A model generated the notes under the pieces. The model saw only the letters and a list, made by a program, of their open reading frames with translations. It had not been told where the DNA came from and ran no database searches. Below, piece by piece: positions 34,648-41,945 of a stretch of DNA of 64,000 nt (its first letter is position 1; every line of letters begins with the position of its first letter). The position numbers were made by a program, and so were the translations under genes. Source of the stretch: Brumimicrobium aurantiacum (lineage in GTDB: Bacteria; Bacteroidota; Bacteroidia; Flavobacteriales_D; Crocinitomicaceae). Location: assembly GCF_003402975.1 (NCBI RefSeq), contig NZ_QURB01000007.1, positions 151,725 to 215,724 on the forward strand, given 5' to 3'.

Positions 34648-35649
34648 ATGAAAATTTCAGGCTCAATATATTCTGATAAAAATAGAAGTCTTCGAGATAC
34701 TATACTAGATCTTGAAGCTCACCAAGTTGATTTGCTTCATGTAGATTGTAATGACGATGTAGCTGTTTTTGATGATATAGCTAAGATAAGAACTTGGTGC
34801 GATATGCCGATTGATCTACATATCATTACTGAAAATCCAGAGAAGTATTTTGATCTACTCCGAGAACATCCAGTAGAGTATGTAACTTTTCAATACGAAC
34901 AATTACCAAAGAAATTAGAGATTCCTTCAGATATCAAAGGAGAAAAAGGTTTGGCGCTGATTACTCCAACGCCAGTTTCTGCTTTCGATGAATATGAATC
35001 GTTTGATTTTGTATTGTTTATGGCTACAATTCCAGGTCAAAGTGGAGGTGTTTTTGATCCAGAGAACTTTAGAAAAATCAGAACTTTTAAAAAGAAATAT
35101 CCAGATAAAAACGTTCATGTTGATGGTGGAGTAAATGGAGAGGTTTCTTTTATATTGAGAAATATGGGAGTTCATTCGTCAGTTTCTGGAAGCTTTTTGT
35201 TTAAAGGTGCAAGTGTCGGTCACGCGCTAATGGATCTTACAAAAAGAGCGATAGAATCTCGTTTTAAGGTAAAGGATTTTATGATTCCTATAGAAGAATG
35301 TCCTGTTGTAGATATTGATGAAATGACTTTTAAACAAGTTTTGGAAGCCATAGAAAAAGGGAAGCAAGGATTTACCTTGATAGTGAAGAACGGTAGTTTT
35401 GAAGGAATAATTTCCAATGCTGATGTCAGAAAGGCTTTAATCAATAATTTTCAAGATATTCCCGGACTTGAGGTCAAGGAAATGATTAATAATAACCCAA
35501 TTACAATTGATGCAGAAGCAAATGTGGACGAAATGCTCATTTTAGTTAGGGCTCAAAGTTTTCCAGTAATGTACCTACCTGTGATCAATAAAAACAATAA
35601 AGCTGAAGGAATCGTTAGTTTTATCAATTTAATAAAAGGAGAAATATGA
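34648..35649 (+). CDS. Ribulose-phosphate-3-epimerase-like barrel fused to a CBS-domain pair
   Basis: A 333-residue fusion. Residues 1-200 form an RPE-like TIM barrel that keeps the metal and catalytic positions: His31 and Asp33 (LLHVDCND), His58 (IDLHIIT), Asp159 (VHVDGG). The PGQSGG loop is at 129-134 and the phosphate-binding SGS at 180-182. Residues about 205-265 and 276-331 are two CBS motifs (VKDFMIPIEECPVV; VKEMINNNPITID). The layout is that of KdsD (enzyme plus CBS pair), with an epimerase-like barrel instead of SIS. It overlaps the DAHP synthase start by four bases, so coupling is strong. Activity is inferred. Confidence 0.8.
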   Translation: MKISGSIYSDKNRSLRDTILDLEAHQVDLLHVDCNDDVAVFDDIAKIRTWCDMPIDLHIITENPEKYFDLLREHPVEYVTFQYEQLPKKLEIPSDIKGEKGLALITPTPVSAFDEYESFDFVLFMATIPGQSGGVFDPENFRKIRTFKKKYPDKNVHVDGGVNGEVSFILRNMGVHSSVSGSFLFKGASVGHALMDLTKRAIESRFKVKDFMIPIEECPVVDIDEMTFKQVLEAIEKGKQGFTLIVKNGSFEGIISNADVRKALINNFQDIPGLEVKEMINNNPITIDAEANVDEMLILVRAQSFPVMYLPVINKNNKAEGIVSFINLIKGEI

Positions 35650-36644
35650 TATTAAAATTAAATACATCAATTAGTCAAGCAGAAGCAGCAAAAATAGCTG
35701 AAGAAATTAAAGCTTTTCACATTTCATATCAAGGAAGTGAACATTTAATTACTTCATCTTCTTTAAAAGAAGTGCCGGAAGAATTAAAAAGTAAGGTAGA
35801 TCAAAACTGGGTGTTCCAAAACGATATGCAATTGGCTTCTCGCGAGTTTCAAGCGAAAACAAGAGAAATTAAGATTGGTGACTTAACAATTGGAGGTGAT
35901 ACAAATAATACCATTTTAATCGGTGGACCATGTTCTGTTGAATCTCTAGAACAGATTCAAGAAAGTGCTGGTTTAATTAAATCTTTAGGCTTAACCACAT
36001 TACGTGGTGGTTGTTATAAACCTAGAACCTCGCCATATAGTTTTCAAGGCTTAGGATTAGAAGGTTTGAAATTGTTAGCCAAAATGCGTGAAGAACATGG
36101 TTTAAGTGTGATTACTGAGGTTCGCGATGCAACGCATGTGCAAGATGTTATTGAACATAGTGATATTATTCAGATTGGTGCTAAGGCAATGTATGATCAA
36201 GGGATTTTACGTGCTTGTGCAAAAATCAAAAAGCCTGTACTTTTAAAACGTGGATTTGGAACTACACTTCAAGAGTTTGTTCAAGCTGCTGAATTTATTC
36301 TCTCAGGTGGAAATGATCAAGTAATTTTATGTGAAAGAGGTATTCGTACTTTTGAAACGAAAACAAGATTTACACTTGATTTATGTGGTGTAGCTTACCT
36401 ACAAGAGCATACAAATTTGCCTATTATACTTGATCCAAGTCATGCTTTAGGTTACCGCTATGGAATTGAAAAATTAGCCAAAGCATGTGTTGCAATGGGG
36501 ATTGACGGGTTATTGATAGAAGCTCATCCAGATCCTTCTGTAGCGAAATCTGATGCCGCTCAACAATTGTCACATGATCAATTTAAGGCTTTAAAATCAG
36601 CAATAGAACCAGTTGCAAATAGTGTAGGTTATAAAATTGTATAA
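35646..36644 (+). CDS. 3-deoxy-7-phosphoheptulonate synthase, type I-beta with N-terminal regulatory domain
   Basis: A 332-residue DAHP synthase. It condenses PEP and erythrose-4-phosphate. A ferredoxin-like regulatory domain (about 1-70), as in the Thermotoga-type enzyme, precedes the barrel with GPCSVES (94-100, metal Cys96), KPRTSPYSFQG (125-135), LLKRGFGTT, ERGIRTFE, the LDPSHALG metal His and LIEAHPDP metal Glu. KdsA was considered, but these motifs are those of DAHP synthase. Start overlaps the preceding gene by four bases, and its stop overlaps the next start by one. Confidence 0.88.
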   Translation: MILKLNTSISQAEAAKIAEEIKAFHISYQGSEHLITSSSLKEVPEELKSKVDQNWVFQNDMQLASREFQAKTREIKIGDLTIGGDTNNTILIGGPCSVESLEQIQESAGLIKSLGLTTLRGGCYKPRTSPYSFQGLGLEGLKLLAKMREEHGLSVITEVRDATHVQDVIEHSDIIQIGAKAMYDQGILRACAKIKKPVLLKRGFGTTLQEFVQAAEFILSGGNDQVILCERGIRTFETKTRFTLDLCGVAYLQEHTNLPIILDPSHALGYRYGIEKLAKACVAMGIDGLLIEAHPDPSVAKSDAAQQLSHDQFKALKSAIEPVANSVGYKIV

Positions 36645-37321
36645 TGAAATTATTGAAATCAAATTTAGAAGCTGAATTACAAAAAAGAAACTCTTCCTTA
36701 AGTGATTTCTTAAAAGAAAATGATGTGGCCAAAGTGGAAGATTTAACTTTGGGAACAGTGGAGCTTTTTTGTCATCGTGAAGGAATAAACTTAACTAATT
36801 TACTTTCATATAACTTAACAGTTGATAAAGCAAAAGCGAAGCAAATAAAGCTTTTAATTTTAGACGTTGATGGTGTGATGACTGATGCTGGAATGTTCTT
36901 CTCAGAAAACGGCGATCAAATCAAAAAATATAACGCCAAGGATGGTATGGCAATTATGGCTTTAAAAAAGTCAGGGGTTGATGTAGGAATTATTTCCTCA
37001 GGTTTTAAATTAGAAATGGTTAAGGCTAGGGCAGAGCTATTGATGATTGAACATTTGTATGTTGGACGAGATCCCAAACTAGACATCCTTAATGCTTGGT
37101 GTCAAAAATTAAACATTCAGCTTTCTGAAGTTGGTATCATTGGTGACGATATTAATGATCTCCCTGTAATGAAAAGTGTTGGATTTTCAGCTGCACCAGC
37201 TGACGCAGTTCCTGCAGTAAAGGAATATGTTGATTTGGTTTTATCTAAAGATGGCGGAAGAGGTTGTGTTCGTGAATTTATAGATCACTATTTATTGGAT
37301 GAACCTTTATTAAGTAAATAA
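36644..37321 (+). CDS. KdsC-like HAD phosphatase with N-terminal extension
   Basis: A 225-residue HAD-IIIA/KdsC-type phosphatase. Nucleophile DVDGVMTD with Asp74 and Asp76, motif II ISSG, motif IV GDDINDLP (167-174), and the C-terminal KDGGRGCVREFID, which is characteristic of tetrameric KdsC. KdsC enzymes dephosphorylate 3-deoxy-octulosonate-8-phosphate; neuraminate-9-phosphatases are close relatives. Residues 1-65 are an extra helical extension absent from standard KdsC, loosely like the end of an XRE helix-turn-helix. It overlaps the DAHP synthase stop by one base. Confidence 0.85.
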   Translation: MKLLKSNLEAELQKRNSSLSDFLKENDVAKVEDLTLGTVELFCHREGINLTNLLSYNLTVDKAKAKQIKLLILDVDGVMTDAGMFFSENGDQIKKYNAKDGMAIMALKKSGVDVGIISSGFKLEMVKARAELLMIEHLYVGRDPKLDILNAWCQKLNIQLSEVGIIGDDINDLPVMKSVGFSAAPADAVPAVKEYVDLVLSKDGGRGCVREFIDHYLLDEPLLSK

Positions 37322-37326
37322 GGAAT

Positions 37327-37362
37327 TGTGTAGGCCATTACAGTTTAACCTACACATTTTTT
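37327..37362 (+). terminator. Intrinsic terminator after the KdsC-like gene
   Basis: Stem TGTGTAGG / CCTACACA (8 bp) with a 14-base loop, followed by six T residues, eight bases after the stop at 37321. Confidence 0.8.
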
Positions 37363-37515
37363 AGATTTTAAAAGGGGCTTAGAGGGAGGATTTGTGCTTA
37401 TATTAATAAATTCTCCGTTTTTTCCTAAGGCTTTAAACGCAAAATCAAATCCTTGATCAAGTAATCGGTCTTTTTTCCTTCTCCATTTGGGTATCCTTGT
37501 TTCGTGTAGTTTCAT
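37345..37515 (-). CDS. Possible 56-residue basic small protein
   Basis: Too short for a routine gene call. The 366-base gap after the KdsC-like gene contains an intact minus-strand frame of 56 residues, starting with MKLHETRIPKWRRKKDRLLD, then QGFDFAFKALGKNGEFI. Composition looks protein-like, and a purine-rich AAAGAAGAT lies just before the ATG. No family is recognised and the 3' end overlaps the terminator at 37327. It could be chance. Confidence 0.35.
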   Translation of the reverse strand: MKLHETRIPKWRRKKDRLLDQGFDFAFKALGKNGEFINISTNPPSKPLLKSKKCVG

Positions 37516-37632
37516 ATCTTCTTTTTATACAATAATAAGCAAGAATGATTCCATATTTTTAGAGAAGATACCTTGTGTACAATTTGTCTATTTAAAGGTG
37601 TTAAATGGGAAGTAAATGAGAAATGAGCATAT

Positions 37633-37665
37633 AAAAAAAGCATCCTTAATAAAAGGATGCTTTTT
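37633..37665 (-). terminator. Bidirectional-looking intrinsic terminator
   Basis: AAGCATCCTT / AAGGATGCTT stem with a short A/T loop, flanked by an A-run on the left and T-run on the right. On the minus strand the A-run reads as the T-tract. It ends the operon that closes at 37688. Confidence 0.85.
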
Positions 37666-37687
37666 AGTATGTCTGTTATAGATTAAC

Positions 37688-38221
37688 CTAATTAACTTGC
37701 ATAATCAAAACTCCTAATTGAGCATTTAACCCCATAATAGGTGTTGCCGCATAAGTTGAATTATCATATACTTTTGTCATTGGATTCTTAGCATTTACTA
37801 ATTCAGTCTTACTAAAAACTGCCTCTTCATCTTTTTTGTTGGTACTTAAAATAGCCTTTCCAGTGGTGTGATCTACTAAAATTAATCGAGAAACATCAAC
37901 ATTTTTCAGTGACTGAATGAAATATTGATTTACTTGATTCATATTTTCATTAATCATTTCACTTCTAACCGCTAAAGCCAGTGTACTCACAAGTTGTTGT
38001 AGATGTTTTGCTTCAAGGCTTTTTAGTTGTTTTTCATGACTTACATTGATTTCAGTAATGTCCTTCTCGTATTTAGAAACTGTTGCGCGATTTTGAAAGT
38101 ATCCCCATGCTACACTGACAATTAGTAATAAAAGTAAGAATAGGCTAAGGAAGTGTTTCTTCCAGAATGGTTTCTTCTTTTCGGCATTTATGCTAGCTTG
38201 ATTTTTATTGTCTTCTTTCAT
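37688..38221 (-). CDS. Membrane-anchored protein with coiled coil and sensor-like domain
   Basis: A 177-residue protein: polar N-terminus, one membrane helix (about 25-43, FLSLFLLLLLIVSVAWGYF), a charged coiled coil (about 50-80) and a small globular periplasmic region (about 80-177) reminiscent of single-Cache sensor folds (SRLILVDHTTGKAILST). No output domain follows, so it is not a standard kinase or chemoreceptor. Its start overlaps the stop of the META gene by one base (TAATG). Confidence 0.7.
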   Translation of the reverse strand: MKEDNKNQASINAEKKKPFWKKHFLSLFLLLLLIVSVAWGYFQNRATVSKYEKDITEINVSHEKQLKSLEAKHLQQLVSTLALAVRSEMINENMNQVNQYFIQSLKNVDVSRLILVDHTTGKAILSTNKKDEEAVFSKTELVNAKNPMTKVYDNSTYAATPIMGLNAQLGVLIMQVN

Positions 38222-38976
38222 TAATCTATTTTTTTAAGTTTAATACTTCCTTTAGGTGATTCAATTGTTAAATATAACCCTTCATGAGAATAGATAGGTT
38301 TACTTTTGAAAATTTCTAAAATTGTATTTTCGAGTTCAGTGGCCTCTCCACAAAACATACGTGTTGATGCTAATGGCTCAATAATCATTCTATTGTATTC
38401 AAAAGCTAAACTTCCATTAACTTGATTACAGCCAGCAAAACCACTCATTTTATTAGTTGACAAATTGAATTCGAAGTGAGGTCTTTCTTTCGGAAAATGA
38501 TCTGTTGTCACCTTTTCACCATTCAATTGCTCTAATGCCCATATATCGTGCAGTTGTGGCTTTCCTCTATAAAATCCGCATCCAGAATAATCATAACCTT
38601 CTTTTTGGTCTGATTTTCTTAACATGATGTTTACGCGTTTTCCATTTTTTTCACAGTCCGCTATATCTATGCTCGCACGAAAAATTTGTGTAGCGTTTTG
38701 TGCAAAAATATTCACGATATCAGCTCCTTGAGCAATTTGACGGGTATTACTATCTGCCACAAAACTTATCTTGTTTTGTGTATCTGTGAAAACTATTTTT
38801 CCATCAAACGTTACAGAGAGTTTCCAGTTTTCATCACTGTTCTCTGCATAGAAATCTACACTACTAATATTTTGATGATCTGCTTTTATAACTTCAGTCT
38901 CCTTTGTGTTGCCACATGAGCTAAGCGTCATTAAGACACATGCGAAAAGTGCGTATGTTAATTTTTTCATTTTCAT
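38221..38976 (-). CDS. META-domain (HslJ-like) lipoprotein
   Basis: A 251-residue lipoprotein (lipobox LSSC, Cys about residue 21). The C-terminal half (about 145-250) is a META domain: DIWALEQLNGE, KMSGFAGCNQVNGSL, STRMFC, and YLTI strand. The N-terminal half resembles the COG3650-type domain with the CEKNG and DYSGCGFY cysteine segments. META proteins affect envelope-stress or drug sensitivity in a few bacteria. Starts one base after the ACMSD gene stop. Confidence 0.85.
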   Translation of the reverse strand: MKMKKLTYALFACVLMTLSSCGNTKETEVIKADHQNISSVDFYAENSDENWKLSVTFDGKIVFTDTQNKISFVADSNTRQIAQGADIVNIFAQNATQIFRASIDIADCEKNGKRVNIMLRKSDQKEGYDYSGCGFYRGKPQLHDIWALEQLNGEKVTTDHFPKERPHFEFNLSTNKMSGFAGCNQVNGSLAFEYNRMIIEPLASTRMFCGEATELENTILEIFKSKPIYSHEGLYLTIESPKGSIKLKKID

Positions 38977-39984
38977 TTATATGTAATTGTTTTTATCGAT
39001 TTTTAGCCAATCAGCAGTTGAGTTAGCAAAAATATCTTCTTTTACTTGTTTTGATAAATCACTATCTTCAATAAATTTACCTATTTCTAAATCTCCTAGT
39101 GGAAACGGGTAATCTGAACCTAAACAAATTTTTTCACTTCCTTGCATTTTGATAAGATATTTTAACATATCTATATCATGTGTGATACAATCTATCCAAA
39201 ACTTACCAATATATTCTCTTGGATTTACTTGATTATCTATAGCTACCAAATCTGGTCGAGAATTGAAACCGTGTTCAACCCTTCCTATTGTGGATAAAAA
39301 TGATCCACCTGCATGAGAGAAGCAAACCCTAAGGTCAGGAAGTTTTTCAAGTGTACCACTAAAAATTAATGAACATGCAGCTCTTGAAGTTTCTGCTGGC
39401 ATACCTACCAACCACGGTAACCAATATTTTCGCATTTCATCAAATCCCATCATATCCCATGGGTGAATCATTACTGCCAATCCTAATCGCTCACATGCCT
39501 CAAAAATCGGGAAAAATCTTTCTTCACTTAGATTTAATCCGTTGATATTAGAACCAATTTGAATTCCTTTCATACCTAATTTTGCAATTCTCTCTAACTC
39601 CTGAATGGCTAAATCCGTATCTTGCATAGGAATAGTTCCTAATCCAATGTAATATTTGGGATATCTATCAACTAAATCAATGATATGATCGTTTAAAAAT
39701 TGACTTACCTCTAATCCATCTTTAGGCTTTGCCCAATACGAAAATAATACAGGAATGGTACATACTACTTGAACTGAAGTATTGAAATCTTTATATTCTT
39801 TAATTCTCAAGTCTTCCTCCCAACAATTTTCTTTAATGGTTCTAAAGAACTTACCTCCTTGAATCATATCTGCTTTTCCATCATCCCTTTCCTTTAAAAA
39901 AATAAAATCACCATAACCAAATTTCTTAGTCCAGTCTGGTAAGGTTTTAGGAATAATGTGGGTGTGCATATCGATTTTTAGCAT
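38977..39984 (-). CDS. 2-amino-3-carboxymuconate-6-semialdehyde decarboxylase (ACMSD)
   Basis: A 335-residue metal-dependent amidohydrolase-fold decarboxylase of the kynurenine pathway. The metal-ligand DMHTH (His7, His9), VRENCW-like IKENCWEEDLRI, FSYWAKP, HPWDMMG, KYWLPWLVGMPAET, CFSHAGG and GSDYPFPLG all match animal and bacterial ACMSD. It diverts ACMS from quinolinate and NAD formation. Start at ATG 39984 gives the family N-terminus; a longer frame to 40086 is not used. No other kynurenine gene is in the window. Confidence 0.9.
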   Translation of the reverse strand: MLKIDMHTHIIPKTLPDWTKKFGYGDFIFLKERDDGKADMIQGGKFFRTIKENCWEEDLRIKEYKDFNTSVQVVCTIPVLFSYWAKPKDGLEVSQFLNDHIIDLVDRYPKYYIGLGTIPMQDTDLAIQELERIAKLGMKGIQIGSNINGLNLSEERFFPIFEACERLGLAVMIHPWDMMGFDEMRKYWLPWLVGMPAETSRAACSLIFSGTLEKLPDLRVCFSHAGGSFLSTIGRVEHGFNSRPDLVAIDNQVNPREYIGKFWIDCITHDIDMLKYLIKMQGSEKICLGSDYPFPLGDLEIGKFIEDSDLSKQVKEDIFANSTADWLKIDKNNYI

Positions 39985-40232
39985 AGTTCTATTTTGTTTT
40001 TTATTCTTACGTTGGTTAATACTTTGTTCTATTATAAGTTGACAAAATACCAAAAAAAATAATAAATAGACATTCGATAAGTACACAATTGATGTTTATT
40101 CTAATATTCTTAATAAGATTGAGGATAGATATGATCATCAAGTAGTTTCATTATTTTTTTAAGTCCTTAATTAGATGGAGTTGTCCTTTTATACTGTCTG
40201 TTAAATAATTATCATTAATTTAATTATTTCAC

Positions 40233-40240
40233 TATTTTTG
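40233..40240 (+). promoter_or_regulatory. -7 box five bases before lipoprotein start
   Basis: TATTTTTG ends five bases upstream of the ATG at 40246, with no -33 TTTG at the usual distance. Suggests a leaderless or near-leaderless mRNA. Confidence 0.45.
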
Positions 40241-40245
40241 ATAAC

Positions 40246-40965
40246 ATGTACGTTTATAAATTATACACTTTAACAATTTTGATAGCTGTTTTAATGGCCT
40301 CATGTGGACCTGCTAGATTCGTTGAGCCTTTAGAAAGAAAACAAAATGCGGTATCCGTTGATTTGGGAGGTCCAGTTGTAGAGGTGCCTGGAGTAGCAAC
40401 AACACCATTACCTTTTTCCTTAATTACCTATGGAAGAGGCTTGTCGCATCGTTTAACCTTGCATGGAAGTTGGTATACAACAGCAGCCGTTTTTGGTGTT
40501 GCTCAAATTGGTGGTGGAGCAACCTATGGTTTATGGAAAAGTGAAAATGAAAAACATGGTTTTACTTCAATGTTAGGTTTTACCTCAGCATTTGATGTTT
40601 TTGAAAATAATTTTAAGTTTTGGCCACAACTCGACGCTCATTATTTCTTGAAATATGATTTAAAAAAATTAAAGCAAGATGATTTATTGACCAATGGTAG
40701 ATCTGTAGCGAATATGCTCTATTTTGGAGTTGGAACATGGTATGAATTAGATCGTGTTAAAGCACATAATGAAAAACAAGAAGATTTTGTGTTACCAATG
40801 ATTAATGTTGGACATGATTTAAATTGGAAGAATTGGACATTAAAAACAGAGATCAAATTATTAGCCCCTTTCAATTCAAATAAGAATGTTGTTCTAGACT
40901 ACAAAAGTTTAACTGGTGAATCTGGTGCTGTTGGCGTTTATCTAGGTGTACTTAAAAAGTTTTAA
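40246..40965 (+). CDS. Lipoprotein with barrel-like strands, function unknown
   Basis: A 239-residue protein with lipobox LMASC (Cys about residue 20). It has repeated amphipathic strands and a terminal VGVYLGVLKKF, so it resembles small outer-membrane barrel-like lipoproteins. No named family. It lies one base before the hydrolase gene, so the two are probably translated together. Confidence 0.7.
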   Translation: MYVYKLYTLTILIAVLMASCGPARFVEPLERKQNAVSVDLGGPVVEVPGVATTPLPFSLITYGRGLSHRLTLHGSWYTTAAVFGVAQIGGGATYGLWKSENEKHGFTSMLGFTSAFDVFENNFKFWPQLDAHYFLKYDLKKLKQDDLLTNGRSVANMLYFGVGTWYELDRVKAHNEKQEDFVLPMINVGHDLNWKNWTLKTEIKLLAPFNSNKNVVLDYKSLTGESGAVGVYLGVLKKF

Positions 40966-40966
40966 A

Positions 40967-41869
40967 ATGAAAAATACTTTCAAATATATATTATTCATCT
41001 TTTTGATTGTTAGCTTGATGAGTTGTAGAAAAAGACTCGATAGCTTTCTTTTCAATAATGATAACAGTATTACTGAATATAAATTAGATAGCTATGGAGG
41101 TGAATTGTCTTTGGAACTTCCAATAGATTATTTAGTGCCAGATGATGATATTCATCTTTTTAGTTATTCAATTGAAGATAATGACCAAGAACTAGAAATT
41201 CAAGCAATTTTCGTAGGTGATTTGAATAAAATATCAAGTGATACGGTGATTTTGTATTGTCATGGAAACAAAGACCATATGGATCACTATTGGCCAAGGC
41301 AAAAAATATTGAGTCACCTTGGAAATCAAGGTCGTTTTGGCGTCTTAATGTTTGATTATCCTGGTTATGGTTTGTCGGAAGGAGAACCAACTGAGTCAAA
41401 TATGTATGAAGCAACCAATGGTGCTTTAAATTGGTTGAAAGACCAAGGCTTAACCAATGATCGATTAGTGATTTATGGTTATTCTTTGGGGAGTGCACCA
41501 GCATCAAAATCAGTTGGGGATAAGCCATTTGTGATGAAACCTAGTAAAGTAATTCTAGAGGCTCCTTTTGCCAGTAGTGAAGTAATGGTTCAAGATGCAT
41601 CAGTATTAAATATGCCTGGAAGTTACTTTGTAAATACAAAAATTGACAACGCAGAACAAATCAAAAAGTGTGAAGTACCTTTATATTGGTTACATGGCGT
41701 TAACGATGATTTTTTAGCTATGGAAACTCATGGAAGAGTGGTCTATAATAATCATACTTCAAGTTGGAAGCAAAAAAATGAGGTATCTGTCGCAGGGCAT
41801 AATGATGTTCCAATATTCATGGGCTTAGATGTTTATTCCGAAAGTTTGCTCTCATTTATTATAAAATAA
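40967..41869 (+). CDS. Lipoprotein alpha/beta hydrolase
   Basis: A 300-residue hydrolase with an N-terminal lipobox (LMSC, Cys about residue 20). Motifs: YCHGNKDHM oxyanion region, MFDYPGYGLSEG, nucleophile elbow GYSLGS, and a C-terminal VAGHND that supplies the histidine. Homologues are BEM46/YqiA-like esterases. Lipidation puts it in the envelope. Substrate unknown. Confidence 0.82.
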   Translation: MKNTFKYILFIFLIVSLMSCRKRLDSFLFNNDNSITEYKLDSYGGELSLELPIDYLVPDDDIHLFSYSIEDNDQELEIQAIFVGDLNKISSDTVILYCHGNKDHMDHYWPRQKILSHLGNQGRFGVLMFDYPGYGLSEGEPTESNMYEATNGALNWLKDQGLTNDRLVIYGYSLGSAPASKSVGDKPFVMKPSKVILEAPFASSEVMVQDASVLNMPGSYFVNTKIDNAEQIKKCEVPLYWLHGVNDDFLAMETHGRVVYNNHTSSWKQKNEVSVAGHNDVPIFMGLDVYSESLLSFIIK

Positions 41870-41945
41870 TTAAATCAAATTATAAAAAAGACAACTATGA
41901 CCAAACCAATATCGTTAACTATATAAACCAATAATATCTACAAAA

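Noticed and set aside
35646..36644. KDO-8-phosphate synthase (kdsA)
   Set aside because: The KPRTSPYSFQG and DPSHALG motifs and the N-terminal ferredoxin-like domain are those of type I-beta DAHP synthase.
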